Source: Prochlorococcus marinus (GTDB lineage Bacteria > Cyanobacteriota > Cyanobacteriia > PCC-6307 > Cyanobiaceae). Taken from it: DNA of 64,000 nucleotides. Shown here piece after piece: positions 1 to 10,903 of the stretch. The stretch is taken from the NCBI RefSeq assembly GCF_001180245.1, contig NZ_CVSV01000131.1:1-64000 (forward strand). The letters run 5' to 3'. Within the stretch, counting starts at the first letter, position 1; each line of letters begins with the position of its first letter. The notes under the pieces are model-generated. The model was not told where the DNA came from, ran no database searches, and was given only the letters and a program-made list of their open reading frames with translations. Position numbers and translations under genes: made by a program.

Positions 1-2645
<2,645 letters not shown>

Positions 2646-2703
2646 AACTTAATTTATTGTTTTTAATATATAATTTTCTATGCAGTTCTCAAGGTTCACA
2701 CTA

Positions 2704-2821
2704 TCCTGGTGTTCATGGCGATGTGGAACCACTCCGATCCATCTCGAACTCGGTTGTGAAACGCATCAGCGGCGAAAATATTTAGGGGGTAGCCCCTTGA
2801 GAAAATAGCTCAATGCCAGGT
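2704..2821 (+). rRNA. rrf: 5S ribosomal RNA
   Basis: About 118 nt following the 23S after a ~58 nt spacer. The terminal CCTGG near 2705 pairs with CCAGG at 2816-2820 to form helix I, and the loop A/B sequence CCGATCCATCTCGAACTCGG is typical of 5S rRNA. It closes the rRNA operon. Confidence 0.95.
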
Positions 2822-2831
2822 AAAAATATTT

Positions 2832-2866
2832 AAAAGGGTTTACTCATGATGAGTAAGCCCTTTTTT
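2832..2866 (+). terminator. Intrinsic terminator of the rRNA operon
   Basis: A 10-bp stem pairs 2836-2845 with 2851-2860 (one G-T wobble) around an ATGAT loop, flanked by A's before and a T run at 2861-2866. The T run overlaps the mutM stop codon coming from the other strand. The upstream A's give a short T tract on the minus strand, so it may also stop mutM transcripts. Confidence 0.88.
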
Positions 2867-3743
2867 ATTTTTGGCATTTTGGACACCAATGGGTACTTCT
2901 TCCAGTAATTTTTTGTCTTTCAATTAAATTTCCACATTTACGACATTCTTTTCCAGTTCTCCTGTAGACATTTGTCTGTAAACCAAAATTCCCATTTTCT
3001 CCTTCCAAGTCCCTAAAATCACTAAATGTAGTACCACCAGAACCTATACTTTTTTTTAATATAGTCACAATAGATTCTTTGAGCTTTATTAACTCATTCT
3101 TTTTTATTGTTCGAGCTTCCCTAAAAGGGGAGATGCCAGCAGAGTATAAACTTTCATCAGCATAAATATTACCAATACCTGCCACTATTGTTTGATCTAA
3201 TAAAATAGCTTTTATAGATTTTGTTCTTTTTGAAATAACTTTCTTAAGGTAATTTGCATCAAAGTCTTTAGAAAATGGTTCTGGTCCTAATGAACCTAAT
3301 CCTTTTATTATTTTGTTAAGCGATAGGTCTTTATTAATCCACCACATTTGGCCAAAACTTCTTACGTCAATGTACCTAAGCTCATTATTATTTTTATCGA
3401 AAAATCTTATTCTTGTATGTTGACAAGGATGACTTGCGTTTTCAATAAATTTAAAATATCCAGTCATTCTAAGATGAACTACAAGAAATCCGTTATTTTT
3501 TGAATTTTCTAAAAGAAATTGGGCATTATCATTTTGAACTTCTTTTAATTGAGCTATTAAATATTTTCCTCTTCTATCCCATTTATAAATAAGTGAGTTC
3601 AGAAGTCCTTTAATGAATTCTTCTTTGTTTTTTGGGAATGCAATAGTTGAATCCCTACAGATTTCTACTTTTTTAATAATAAAGTTATTAAGTTTTTGCT
3701 CTAAACCTCTGCGAACTGTCTCTACTTCTGGTAATTCAGGCAA
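2865..3743 (-). CDS. mutM: Formamidopyrimidine-DNA glycosylase MutM (Fpg)
   Basis: Base-excision repair glycosylase/AP lyase removing 8-oxoguanine and other oxidised purines. The 292-aa product begins [14 protein letters not shown], giving the catalytic N-terminal Pro and Glu once Met is removed. It has the helix-two-turn-helix region with [17 protein letters not shown] and ends in a C-x2-C-x16-C-x2-C zinc finger at residues 267-290. Length matches the family. It starts 4 nt after the psaE stop, so it is probably translated from a psaE-mutM message. The stop codon lies within the T run of the rRNA terminator. Confidence 0.95.
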   Translation of the reverse strand: MPELPEVETVRRGLEQKLNNFIIKKVEICRDSTIAFPKNKEEFIKGLLNSLIYKWDRRGKYLIAQLKEVQNDNAQFLLENSKNNGFLVVHLRMTGYFKFIENASHPCQHTRIRFFDKNNNELRYIDVRSFGQMWWINKDLSLNKIIKGLGSLGPEPFSKDFDANYLKKVISKRTKSIKAILLDQTIVAGIGNIYADESLYSAGISPFREARTIKKNELIKLKESIVTILKKSIGSGGTTFSDFRDLEGENGNFGLQTNVYRRTGKECRKCGNLIERQKITGRSTHWCPKCQK

Positions 3744-3747
3744 TTAT

Positions 3748-3957
3748 TTAAGCTTTCTCTAATTCACTTTCAGCGAAATTATTTGTATTTGCTCCACCAT
3801 CAGTTCCGCTTATCCCAGCGTAATTTACTTTATCGAATCTGACTACACAGTTATATTTAATGCCTGAGGTGTCAACTGAAGCAACTTTACCGATTTCATT
3901 ATACCAATATGATTCTGGTCTTTTTACTCTTACGAGATCTCCTCTTGAAATAGCCAT
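3748..3957 (-). CDS. psaE: Photosystem I reaction centre subunit IV (PsaE)
   Basis: The 69-aa stromal/cytoplasmic PSI subunit, an SH3-like fold that helps dock ferredoxin and supports cyclic electron flow. The start [18 protein letters not shown] and the central [10 protein letters not shown] segment are diagnostic, and the length is normal for cyanobacterial PsaE. It is first in a minus-strand pair with mutM. The ~80 nt upstream of it separate it from the LysM gene and should contain its promoter. Confidence 0.96.
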   Translation of the reverse strand: MAISRGDLVRVKRPESYWYNEIGKVASVDTSGIKYNCVVRFDKVNYAGISGTDGGANTNNFAESELEKA

Positions 3958-4036
3958 TACTATTAATTTAACTTTTTGTAGAATAACTCATCATTAATAT
4001 TCTTAGACAAATTATTCACACATATTAATTAAAGTT

Positions 4037-4798
4037 TTAACAAAAATCATTTATTAAATTGTTTTCGAATTCTTCTTTAACAGGCTTACTTCCCATCCAT
4101 TTCCTGCCAGGTATTCTTACATCTAATTCATTTTTATCACAATTGATTGAAATAATCAGTTTTTTATTTTCTTGATTTAGAACGTTTAAAACTTTTCTAC
4201 CTTTAATATCTTTATATGATTTACTTTGGATAATTATAGGACCATAAATTTTTTTATCTAACTCAATTAATTCATTATTTTTTTTATTTTCAGTTGTTTC
4301 ATATTTTTCTGAATTAATTGTGTTCTTTTTTCTTATTGTGAGCTTTTGACCAATTTTTATTGAATCAGGATTATTGAGATTATTAATTTCTGTCAGTTCT
4401 TTTACTTTTAAATTATATTTGTTCGATATGTCAGTAAGATTTTCACCAGTTTGAACAATATGATAATTTTTAATTAAATCTGATTGTTTTGTGAGATTTT
4501 CAGGAGAATCGGAGATAATAAGATTTTGGCCAATAAAGATATAATCTTCATCTTTTAAGTCATTCAATTTAATAATTAAATCTTTATTAATTGAATAGAA
4601 TTTTGAAATACTTGATATTGTATCTCCACTTTTTACAATATGAATTTTTGTTATTTCACTTTTTTCTTCAGTAATTGATTCTTTTCTAGCAATATTCTCA
4701 ATTTTATTTTTTGATGAAGATATCTTTTCTTCTGATTTTATCAATGAGTGATTAAAAAGATTAATAAATATGGCAATTACTAAAAATGCAAATTTCAT
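4037..4798 (-). CDS. LysM-repeat secreted or membrane-anchored protein
   Basis: About 253 aa. A hydrophobic N-terminal segment (MKFAFLVIAIFINLF) looks like a signal peptide or anchor, followed by two LysM peptidoglycan-binding repeats, each with the pattern I-V-x-x-G-[DE] (around residues 55-98 and 112-158), linked by Asn/Lys-rich sequence. The C-terminal ~70 residues are not recognisable and end in Cys. The ATG at 4798 is preferred because it starts the signal-like segment; an in-frame GTG at 4807 adds three residues. Likely acts at the cell wall; no catalytic domain seen. Confidence 0.75.
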   Translation of the reverse strand: MKFAFLVIAIFINLFNHSLIKSEEKISSSKNKIENIARKESITEEKSEITKIHIVKSGDTISSISKFYSINKDLIIKLNDLKDEDYIFIGQNLIISDSPENLTKQSDLIKNYHIVQTGENLTDISNKYNLKVKELTEINNLNNPDSIKIGQKLTIRKKNTINSEKYETTENKKNNELIELDKKIYGPIIIQSKSYKDIKGRKVLNVLNQENKKLIISINCDKNELDVRIPGRKWMGSKPVKEEFENNLINDFC

Positions 4799-4870
4799 AA
4801 AACTCACTATTTATTTAAAGATAAACTTTAAATTTAAAATCGCTAGGTTTTTGAAAACAATTTAAGTAAT

Positions 4871-6262
4871 TTAAACCTGAAAAATAAACTTTAACAATTT
4901 CTTTACTCTTTCATAAGGGGGATACCGCAGATTTGAATCAAATAAAAAACCTTTAAAAGTAATAGATTTTTGATTTGAAAAATTTCGAAAACCTTCTTCT
5001 CCATGAAATTTACCAATACCACTTTGCCCAACGCCTCCAAACGGTAAATTTGGAATAAGGACTGGTAACATCACATCATTTATACAAATTGTTCCGGAGC
5101 TGGTTACTTTTGAAATATGATTATGGATTTTTTTATTGCCTCCAAATAAGTAGATTGCTAAGGGTTTTGATGTTTGACTAATCTGTTTTAAAGCTGATTC
5201 CTTATCATTAATTCCAACTACAGGAAGTAGTGAACTGAATAATTCTTTCTGCAAAATATCTTTTTCATTTAATTTAGTTCTCAAAATTGTCGGAGATATT
5301 TTCAACTTTTTTTTACTAAAAGTCCCCCCAAATAAAATTCTTTTTTCTTTTTCATATTTTTTGAGAATTTCTACAGTTGAGGTAAATTGTTTTTTCTCCA
5401 ATCTTGATAGGTTTTCGGAAATAATTGGATTATTTCCGTAAAAACTTACTATGTATTTCTTTAATTTTTCTATAAAAATATTTTCAATTTCTTTATCTAC
5501 AAAGATATGATTCGGAGCCATGCAGGATTGACCAGAGTTAAAAAATTTACCCCAAACAATTCTTTTTGCAGCCACTTCTAAATTCGCATTCTTGAAAACA
5601 ATTACAGGATTTGTTCCGCTTAACTCAAGAGTTAATGGAGTTAAGTTTTTTGAAGCTAATTTCATTATAGATTTTCCAGTTTCAGTACTACCTGTAAAAA
5701 AAATGTGGTCAAAATTTTGTTCAATTAATTTTATGGATTGTTTATTATCACCCTCTACTGTCATTAGAACATCTTTACGGAAATATTTGGAAGTAAGCTT
5801 TTTAATAAGTTTTGAGGTCGCAGGACATTTTTCTGATGGTTTTATAACTGCAGTATTTCCTGCTGAGAAAATATTTACCAATGGCTTTAAAATATAAAGT
5901 AATGGATAATTATAAGGACCAAGAATTAAGACACACCCAAGAGGTTCATATATAACTTTGGAGGATGATGGAAAAAGATAAAAAGGGGTGTCAATCTTTT
6001 TTGGTCGCATCCAAGAATTGAGTTTCTTTTTTATAAGTGAAATTTCTTCTTTCACTAAAAGGATTTCTGAAAGCCCTTCAATTTCGGATTTGCCGAGATC
6101 AATAAAAAGTGATTTAATTATCTCTTTTTTATTTTCATTTAAAAGTTGAGAAACTATATTAATCTGATGGATCCGCCATTTTATATCTTCCGTTTTACCA
6201 GTGAGAACTGTATTTTTTAATTTATAGATGTCTTCTAAATGAAATTTATCAGAAATTTTCAT
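4871..6262 (-). CDS. Aldehyde dehydrogenase, class 3 / fatty-aldehyde type
   Basis: NAD(P)-dependent oxidation of an aldehyde to the acid. The 463-aa protein is short for ALDH, as in class 3 enzymes. Visible are the substrate-channel segment GPYNYPLLYILKPLVNIFSAG, the Rossmann FTGSTETGK, the general-base region LTLELSGTNPVIVF and the catalytic cysteine in FNSGQSCMAPNHI, then LPFGGVGQSGIGKFHGEEG near the C-terminus. Class 3 enzymes often use medium or long-chain aldehydes, which fits the C-terminal hydrophobic tail. Substrate is inferred from family only. Monocistronic on the minus strand. Confidence 0.9.
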   Translation of the reverse strand: MKISDKFHLEDIYKLKNTVLTGKTEDIKWRIHQINIVSQLLNENKKEIIKSLFIDLGKSEIEGLSEILLVKEEISLIKKKLNSWMRPKKIDTPFYLFPSSSKVIYEPLGCVLILGPYNYPLLYILKPLVNIFSAGNTAVIKPSEKCPATSKLIKKLTSKYFRKDVLMTVEGDNKQSIKLIEQNFDHIFFTGSTETGKSIMKLASKNLTPLTLELSGTNPVIVFKNANLEVAAKRIVWGKFFNSGQSCMAPNHIFVDKEIENIFIEKLKKYIVSFYGNNPIISENLSRLEKKQFTSTVEILKKYEKEKRILFGGTFSKKKLKISPTILRTKLNEKDILQKELFSSLLPVVGINDKESALKQISQTSKPLAIYLFGGNKKIHNHISKVTSSGTICINDVMLPVLIPNLPFGGVGQSGIGKFHGEEGFRNFSNQKSITFKGFLFDSNLRYPPYERVKKLLKFIFQV

Positions 6263-6418
6263 TTTTTACCTTTGGATAGTATTAAATATATCAGAGGATA
6301 AATTTTAAATAACTGAGGTTTTTAGGCAATTAAATCAAAGCGAATGATTTATGAGAAATAATCAAATTTATTAATATTGTCTTTAAAAATTCAAATTTTT
6401 CTTGGTTAGTATATTTCT

Positions 6419-7309
6419 ATGAGGGAAAATTTTTCTATTAGATTGATATCTATAAATGAAATACCAGAAGTCACAAACTGGGCAAGGTTAGAAGGATTTT
6501 CTCCTGGAATGGATGATGTATCAATTTATAGAAATACAGATAAACAAGGGATATGGGTAGCTTGTCTAGATAATAATCCTATAGGCTCTATTGCGTGTAT
6601 AAAATATAATTCCTCTTATGGTTTTATAGGCTTATTTATCGTTAAAAAAGAATTCCGAAATAATGGGTATGGAGTGAGATTATGGAAACATGCTCTAGAA
6701 TACTTGAAAAATGTTGCTTGTATTGGTCTTGAGGCTGCCCCAGATAGATTAAATGATTACGCAAAGTGGGGATTTAGAAAATCTTCCATTACAAATCGAT
6801 GGAAATTAAATGGTTCTCAAGATTTGCCATTGAGAAATTTCTATAAAGATCAATTTCATTCTTTTAAAGTTGTCCCGGGTAATAAAATTTCCTCTGAAGC
6901 AGTTTTAATTTATGATGATCAAAGAGAACCTAGCCCCAGACCACATTTTCTAAATGACTGGTTGAAAAATTCTCATGGTAATGTCAGTGCAATTGTCGAT
7001 AAAAATGGGATGTGCCATGGATTCGGCAGGATAAGACCTTGTGTATTAGAGGATAATGAGCAAGGCTGGAGAATTGGCCCCCTTTTAGCGGATACTCCAC
7101 CACTTGCTGAATTATTAATAAGGGAGTTAGTTGGTGATTTAGATGCTCAAATCTTATTGGATTGCTCTAATCTGAACCCTTATGCAAATTATCTTTTATC
7201 AAGTTTGGGATTTGAGGAAATATCAAAAACTTACAGAATGTATAAAGGCATTCAACCTCCCTGCCCTATGAATCAAGTATACGGACTTGCCTGCTTGGAA
7301 CTGGGGTGA
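6419..7309 (+). CDS. Two-domain GNAT-family N-acetyltransferase
   Basis: 296 aa. The N-terminal half (about 5-135) is a GNAT fold with the acetyl-CoA loop region VKKEFRNNGYGVRLWKHAL. The C-terminal half (about 155-285) resembles the GNAT_18/YitH-type second domain (RIGPLLADTPPLAELLIREL). Tandem architecture is common in cyanobacteria. Substrate is unknown. It stands alone on the plus strand, divergent from the aldehyde dehydrogenase with ~156 nt between them. Confidence 0.85.
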   Translation: MRENFSIRLISINEIPEVTNWARLEGFSPGMDDVSIYRNTDKQGIWVACLDNNPIGSIACIKYNSSYGFIGLFIVKKEFRNNGYGVRLWKHALEYLKNVACIGLEAAPDRLNDYAKWGFRKSSITNRWKLNGSQDLPLRNFYKDQFHSFKVVPGNKISSEAVLIYDDQREPSPRPHFLNDWLKNSHGNVSAIVDKNGMCHGFGRIRPCVLEDNEQGWRIGPLLADTPPLAELLIRELVGDLDAQILLDCSNLNPYANYLLSSLGFEEISKTYRMYKGIQPPCPMNQVYGLACLELG

Positions 7310-7375
7310 TTTCCTTTAAAGCGTTTATTTTTACTTTTGTTTCTGTAATTCTGAAAGAAGTTTGTTTGATTAAGA

Positions 7376-7624
7376 TTAACTTCCAGAAGGTTTCAAAATT
7401 TTTTCTACAATATCGGCGTTGATTATAGTGATCTCTCCATTGTCAATATTGGCAACTTGAAACAAGGTCCATGAATTTGGATTTCTAGCTCCTCCAATAC
7501 AGTCGATAACTTGACCGACCCAATAATTTTCATTCTTTTCCTTAGTATCTTCGCAATTTTCTTTTTTAATTGCGACATAATCACCAGGCCTAACGAAAAG
7601 AAACTCAGGAGTTGCTGAGTTCAC
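7376..7624 (-). CDS. DUF3104 family protein
   Basis: 82 aa, GTG start. The pattern FLFVRPGDYVAIKKE, then NYWVGQVIDCIGGARNP, then FQVANIDNGEITIINADIVEKIL matches the small cyanobacteria-restricted DUF3104 family, which looks like a beta-rich SH3/KOW-like module. No function is known. Convergent with the acetyltransferase gene. Confidence 0.75.
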   Translation of the reverse strand: MNSATPEFLFVRPGDYVAIKKENCEDTKEKNENYWVGQVIDCIGGARNPNSWTLFQVANIDNGEITIINADIVEKILKPSGS

Positions 7625-7720
7625 AATAAATAACTAATAGTATATATGTACTATAGCAAGTTATTAGTTTTGTTGCTGAATTTTGAATTATTTAGCAAAC
7701 TAGGAGTAATTCTAAAATAA

Positions 7721-7813
7721 AATGGAATCAACTGAAATTGCTATATTTTCAACATTATTAGGATTAATTTTAGCTTTAACTGACGCTTATATAGAAAGAA
7801 ATATTCCTGGATA
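7721..7813 (+). CDS. Tiny single-span membrane protein (30 aa)
   Basis: An ATG ORF of 30 codons encodes MESTEIAIFSTLLGLIL followed by ALTDAYIERNIPG: an acidic N-terminus, one hydrophobic span (~7-20) and a polar tail. AGGAG lies ~15 nt upstream. Size and topology resemble the low-molecular-weight subunits of photosystems, cytochrome b6f or NDH-1, but I do not recognise it as a named subunit. Confidence 0.5.
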
Positions 7814-7831
7814 ATATTTCCAATTCATTTC

Positions 7832-7963
7832 TTAAATTAAATAAGATGTAAGTTGATCTAATATGTCGGCACGGTTGGAAACTAATTTTGTAAAAACTAA
7901 ATATATCAACCCTCCCATTGCGAGTCTTCCGTTAATTTTTTCTAACTGCTTTAGTTTTCTCAA
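7832..7963 (-). CDS. Mini high-light-inducible (Hli/ELIP-like) protein
   Basis: 43 aa. The core EKINGRLAMGGLIYLVFTKL carries the chlorophyll-binding E-x-x-N-G-R-x-A-M signature of Hli/ELIP/CAB proteins, followed by one membrane span. An in-frame TAA lies two codons before TTG at 7963, so TTG is the only standard start; AAGGG sits ~6 nt before it. It lacks the usual N-terminal soluble arm. The role expected from the family is binding chlorophyll and carotenoid in thylakoids under light stress. Confidence 0.7.
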   Translation of the reverse strand: MRKLKQLEKINGRLAMGGLIYLVFTKLVSNRADILDQLTSYLI

Positions 7964-8076
7964 AAATTACCCTTGCTGTTGTATAAAATTTAAAGGGTAT
8001 AGAAAATAAAAAAGTATTGATTACTTCAGAATTAAAAAAAAATAAGTAGAAATATTGTTTCAAACAAGAATTAAAT

Positions 8077-8214
8077 TTAAAGCCAAGCTTCTTTCATCTC
8101 AAAATAAAGTTTCTCGCTCTCAGCAGAATTAATTTTGCTGTCTGAATAGGATTGCTGCTGCTGCTGTTGTTGTTGCTGAGTTGAGTTAGTATTTGAATTT
8201 TGGACTTCGCTCAT
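8077..8214 (-). CDS. Small poly-glutamine hypothetical protein (45 aa)
   Basis: Starts MSEVQNSNTNST, then nine consecutive Gln (residues 13-21), then SYSDSKINSAESEKLYFEMKEAWL. The Gln run uses mixed CAA/CAG codons. The charged C-terminal half looks helical. No family recognised. The run of Gln codons gives a repetitive GCTGTTGTTG-type DNA stretch near 8151-8178. Confidence 0.5.
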   Translation of the reverse strand: MSEVQNSNTNSTQQQQQQQQQSYSDSKINSAESEKLYFEMKEAWL

Positions 8215-8330
8215 TAGAGGGAATTAATATTTGTGTTTATTCTCTCATATTTAGAGCTTTTTTTGTCAACTTAAATTCTTAAATTTTATTTAAATTTTCT
8301 ACGTTTTTAATTTTCCTGTTTTGAGTGAAT

Positions 8331-8432
8331 TTATTTCGCTACAGTAGTTTTGGTATAAAGGAATTTAACTTCCCAATATACAATTCCTAGGAAAATAGCA
8401 CTTGCAATAATAATTTCAGAAATGGCTAACAT
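8331..8432 (-). CDS. Tiny single-span membrane protein (33 aa)
   Basis: MLAISEIIIASAIFLGIVYW forms one hydrophobic span (~5-20), followed by EVKFLYTKTTVAK. Only the reading frame, composition and neighbourhood of other such genes support it. Candidate accessory subunit of a thylakoid complex, not identified. Confidence 0.45.
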   Translation of the reverse strand: MLAISEIIIASAIFLGIVYWEVKFLYTKTTVAK

Positions 8433-8580
8433 TTTATTTTTCAATACTAATTTAATTTTGGTATCAAATTACACAGAATGCAATAGGTACTAATTACATT
8501 TTAGATTTTAAAAAATCTTATTTAATAAAATAACGCGTCGATATAATATAAAATTTTAAGTTAGATACATAATTATTTCT

Positions 8581-9015
8581 GTGGGAAATTTGATAAATTC
8601 AACAACTCTTATACCTTTAATACCTTTAGTAACCTCTTTTTTTATTCTTATTTTATTGGCAAGTTTTAACAGAACACTTAACAGGTTAACAAAACCAGTT
8701 ACTGCACTGGTTGCATTATCTTTATTAAGTTCTGCTTTTATAAGCTTATTTGACTATTTTAAGAAAATAGAACAAGAATTAGTTTTATCTGAATTTCTCA
8801 AGTTTTTTGAAGAAAAAAATTTAGTTATACATCTCAATTTAGTAAATGAAAAAATTATAATTTTTTTCTCATTAATAATGATATTAATTATTGGAATATC
8901 TTTTTATAAATTGCCTAGAAAAAAAGGTTTTGTCTCATTAATGATTAGCCTAGGATTAATTTCTTCTTCGGTGATACTCTCAATATTGCTAATAGATTTC
9001 TCAGCACTAATCTAA
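8581..9015 (+). CDS. Four-span membrane protein, weakly NdhF/NuoL N-terminus-like
   Basis: 144 aa, GTG start, with TATAAT at 8542-8547. Four hydrophobic segments (about 9-27, 37-58, 90-108, 115-138) separated by a charged loop. LIPLIPLVTSFFILILL and the layout loosely recall the N-terminus of the complex I chain 5 (NdhF/NuoL) family, but the antiporter core is absent, so this is a resemblance only. Its last 4 nt overlap the 3' end of the convergent PTOX gene. Confidence 0.6.
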   Translation: MGNLINSTTLIPLIPLVTSFFILILLASFNRTLNRLTKPVTALVALSLLSSAFISLFDYFKKIEQELVLSEFLKFFEEKNLVIHLNLVNEKIIIFFSLIMILIIGISFYKLPRKKGFVSLMISLGLISSSVILSILLIDFSALI

Positions 9016-9521
9016 ACTGTTGTAAGCATTGACAAAGCTTCGTTAAGTTCTTGGACATGATTCAATTCATCTTGAGCAATTTCTTTAATTTTTTGATCAT
9101 TTGGATTATCTATTAAATATTTGGAATAAGTTTCAAATGCATGTTCTTCGATTTTTATGTTGACATCATATGCATTGGCTGGAGAGAGGAAATAATAAAA
9201 AACCATGATCCAGTAATAGACAAGAACAAGGTGTCTCGCAAAAAATCTATCAATCCAGAACCTATCTCCTCCTCTTTTCTCCATTTCTTTAAGATGCTCA
9301 GTTTCGTTAATAGCTTGATAAAAATGTTCTTTCATTAAAATCATTGTTTTCTCATTTTTAATTCCTAGGGATTCTTTAAAATGAAGAACTGAAAGAAATG
9401 CAAAATAAGGTGATCTAGCTATAACTTCTAAAACCCAAAATCTTTGTAAAGATCTACCAGAGTATATGAAATCTAAGAATTTAACTGTACTATTCAAAAT
9501 CAAAGAATTTAATTTCTTCAT
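9012..9521 (-). CDS. Plastoquinol terminal oxidase (PTOX, alternative oxidase family)
   Basis: 169-aa di-iron quinol oxidase reducing O2 to water with electrons from plastoquinol, a safety valve for an over-reduced thylakoid pool. The AOX/PTOX iron ligands are all recognisable: RFWVLEVIARSPYFAFLSVLH (first Glu), NETEHLKEMEKRGGDRFW (Glu/His), KIEEHAFETYSKYL (Glu/His) and QDELNHVQEL (Glu/His). It lacks the plastid transit peptide and is shorter than plant PTOX. Its 3' end overlaps that of the opposite membrane-protein gene by 4 nt. Confidence 0.9.
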   Translation of the reverse strand: MKKLNSLILNSTVKFLDFIYSGRSLQRFWVLEVIARSPYFAFLSVLHFKESLGIKNEKTMILMKEHFYQAINETEHLKEMEKRGGDRFWIDRFFARHLVLVYYWIMVFYYFLSPANAYDVNIKIEEHAFETYSKYLIDNPNDQKIKEIAQDELNHVQELNEALSMLTTV

Positions 9522-9674
9522 AAATTTGATTTTCTTTAAGTATAATTACTTAGCTATTAGAGGACTATAATTTCTTGAAGTAATTAACCAAAATTAATAT
9601 TCAAGTCTAAAAAATTGTTACTTCCATTGAAATATTTTTTTTTCATGCATTAATTGGATAGATAAAAATTTTAT

Positions 9675-9815
9675 ATGACAACTACTGAAAAAATTGCAAA
9701 TGCCAAAAAGAGGATTGATGAATTAGAAAGACTTATAAAATTTTGGAATGATTCAGACCATGATGAGGCAAAAATTGTAAATTTTTCAAGGAATATTGAA
9801 AATAAAGTTGCTTAG
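9675..9815 (+). CDS. Small helical hypothetical protein (46 aa)
   Basis: MTTTEKIANAKKRIDELERL continues IKFWNDSDHDEAKIVNFSRNIENKVA. Charged and strongly helical, with a heptad-like first half suggesting a short coiled coil. ATG start. No family recognised. Confidence 0.5.
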   Translation: MTTTEKIANAKKRIDELERLIKFWNDSDHDEAKIVNFSRNIENKVA

Positions 9816-9961
9816 ATTATGAAGATTAAGGTTAATTAAGTTTATCTACTGAAATTTATTTAATATCTTAGAGGTTTCGAATAGTGTTTAATTTATAAAT
9901 AGAGCAATTAAACCTATTTTCAAAAACGGTAAGTAAGAAATAATCTAAAAGAAAAATAAAT

Positions 9962-10075
9962 ATGAAAACCTTTTCAAAAAAATATTTAGTTCCGATTAAA
10001 TTTATACCATGGGTTTTTTGGGTATTTATATCTTTTATGAGTTTATATTTGTGTAAGATAGCCTGGGTAAATTGA
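9962..10075 (+). CDS. Possible small membrane peptide (37 aa)
   Basis: MKTFSKKYLVPIKFIPWVFW continues VFISFMSLYLCKIAWVN: a basic start then one aromatic-rich hydrophobic span. Preferred over a longer opposite-strand ORF here that shows no protein-like composition. Support is weak. Confidence 0.35.
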   Translation: MKTFSKKYLVPIKFIPWVFWVFISFMSLYLCKIAWVN

Positions 10076-10088
10076 ATAATTGATAGAT

Positions 10089-10394
10089 CTAGCTTCTTCT
10101 TAGCCAACCAGGAGCACCGCCAAACCAATCAGATATATCATCTTCATTAGGGTTGAAATGATTTTCTTTATCTAGTCCATCTATCCCAAATGATTGTAAG
10201 AGGTTATCAATCCCCCCATCACTTTTTGTACCATTCCTTCTAAAGCTGTTAGCTTTTTTCAGCCAAAGAGAAATTGTAGAATTATGGTGTGCAAATTTCT
10301 CAACAAATATCCTTTCTTCTAATGTAATTGATCTATCTTGAGCAATTCTTTTAATTATTCCTTGGATTTTTAGTCTTTTTGCATTACTAAGCAT
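10089..10394 (-). CDS. Conserved-looking cyanobacterial hypothetical protein
   Basis: 101 aa. A basic helical N-terminal half (KRLKIQGIIKRIAQDRSITLEERIFVEKFA), a short HHNSTISLWLKKA segment, then an acidic linker and a distinctive C-terminal DWFGGAPGWLRRS. The aromatic/Gly C-terminal motif and absence of membrane spans suggest a soluble binding protein. I do not recognise a named family. Single gene on the minus strand. Confidence 0.7.
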   Translation of the reverse strand: MLSNAKRLKIQGIIKRIAQDRSITLEERIFVEKFAHHNSTISLWLKKANSFRRNGTKSDGGIDNLLQSFGIDGLDKENHFNPNEDDISDWFGGAPGWLRRS

Positions 10395-10696
10395 TTTTGA
10401 TCAATTCTTTATTCTTTTTTATAGGAAGGAATACTAAATATATCTTGTCAATGTTAATTTCAACAAATTGACTATTTTAAAAGGTTTTTAAGCAAGAAAA
10501 GTTTTAAGACACTAAAAAAAGGGATCAATAAGTTACGCATGATACTTTTATACATTTATCAAACTTATAATTCCTACAAAAAAGATAAAAAAAATCAATT
10601 CATTCTCAAAGAGATTTTAAACTTAAGAAAAAGCCGATCCGATTGTTGCATAATAGTAAAACTGTACTATTATTAGTACAGATGTATTATTAAGAT
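10395..10696. other. Intergenic region, mostly featureless
   Basis: About 300 nt between divergent genes. Only its right end (10655-10688, annotated separately) shows structure. A 45-codon ORF at 10539-10676 has no protein-like features and runs through the operator-like repeats, so I do not call it a gene. Confidence 0.5.
10655..10688 (+). promoter_or_regulatory. Tandem LexA-box-like operator
   Basis: Two 14-mers, AGTAAAACTGTACT (10655-10668) and AGTACAGATGTATT (10675-10688), each fit the cyanobacterial SOS-box pattern AGTAC-N3-TGTWCT with one mismatch. Between them TGTACTA-TTAT-TAGTACA (10663-10680) forms a perfect 7-bp inverted repeat. The array ends 8 nt before the ATG of the next gene and would overlap its promoter. 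Function is inferred. Confidence 0.4.
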
Positions 10697-10903
10697 ATGA
10701 AAGTGATTTCGTCTTCTCCTTATGCTCCTTTTAATTCAAAAGAGTGGAATTTTCTAATAAGCAAAAATGTAAAGTTTGAAAATACTCCAATAAAGATTCA
10801 AAAAAAAATTTATAGAACTTCTACTCTAAAAAAGATTGAAAAAGATAAAGTTTTGCAAGAGAAGATTGGATTGCACCAACAAATGCAACTTGTATTCGGA
10901 TAG
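10697..10903 (+). CDS. Small basic hypothetical protein, candidate SOS gene
   Basis: 68 aa, ATG start 8 nt after the operator-like repeats, so its 5' UTR is very short. No membrane span or signal peptide; basic, with a lysine-rich middle (IKIQKKIYRTSTLKKIEKDK). No family recognised. The only functional hint is the LexA-box-like array overlapping its promoter, which would make it DNA-damage inducible. Confidence 0.6.
   Translation: MKVISSSPYAPFNSKEWNFLISKNVKFENTPIKIQKKIYRTSTLKKIEKDKVLQEKIGLHQQMQLVFG

Noticed and set aside
5592..5897. A 101-codon plus-strand frame within the aldehyde dehydrogenase
   Set aside because: Antisense shadow of a clearly functional enzyme.
9868..10128. An 86-codon minus-strand frame overlapping the 101-aa gene
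   Set aside because: Overlaps a better-supported gene and lacks protein-like composition; only a small plus-strand peptide is kept at low confidence.
10539..10676. A 45-codon ORF in the spacer before the small SOS-like gene
   Set aside because: Tyr/Lys-rich low-complexity composition, no ribosome site, and it ends inside the operator-like repeats.
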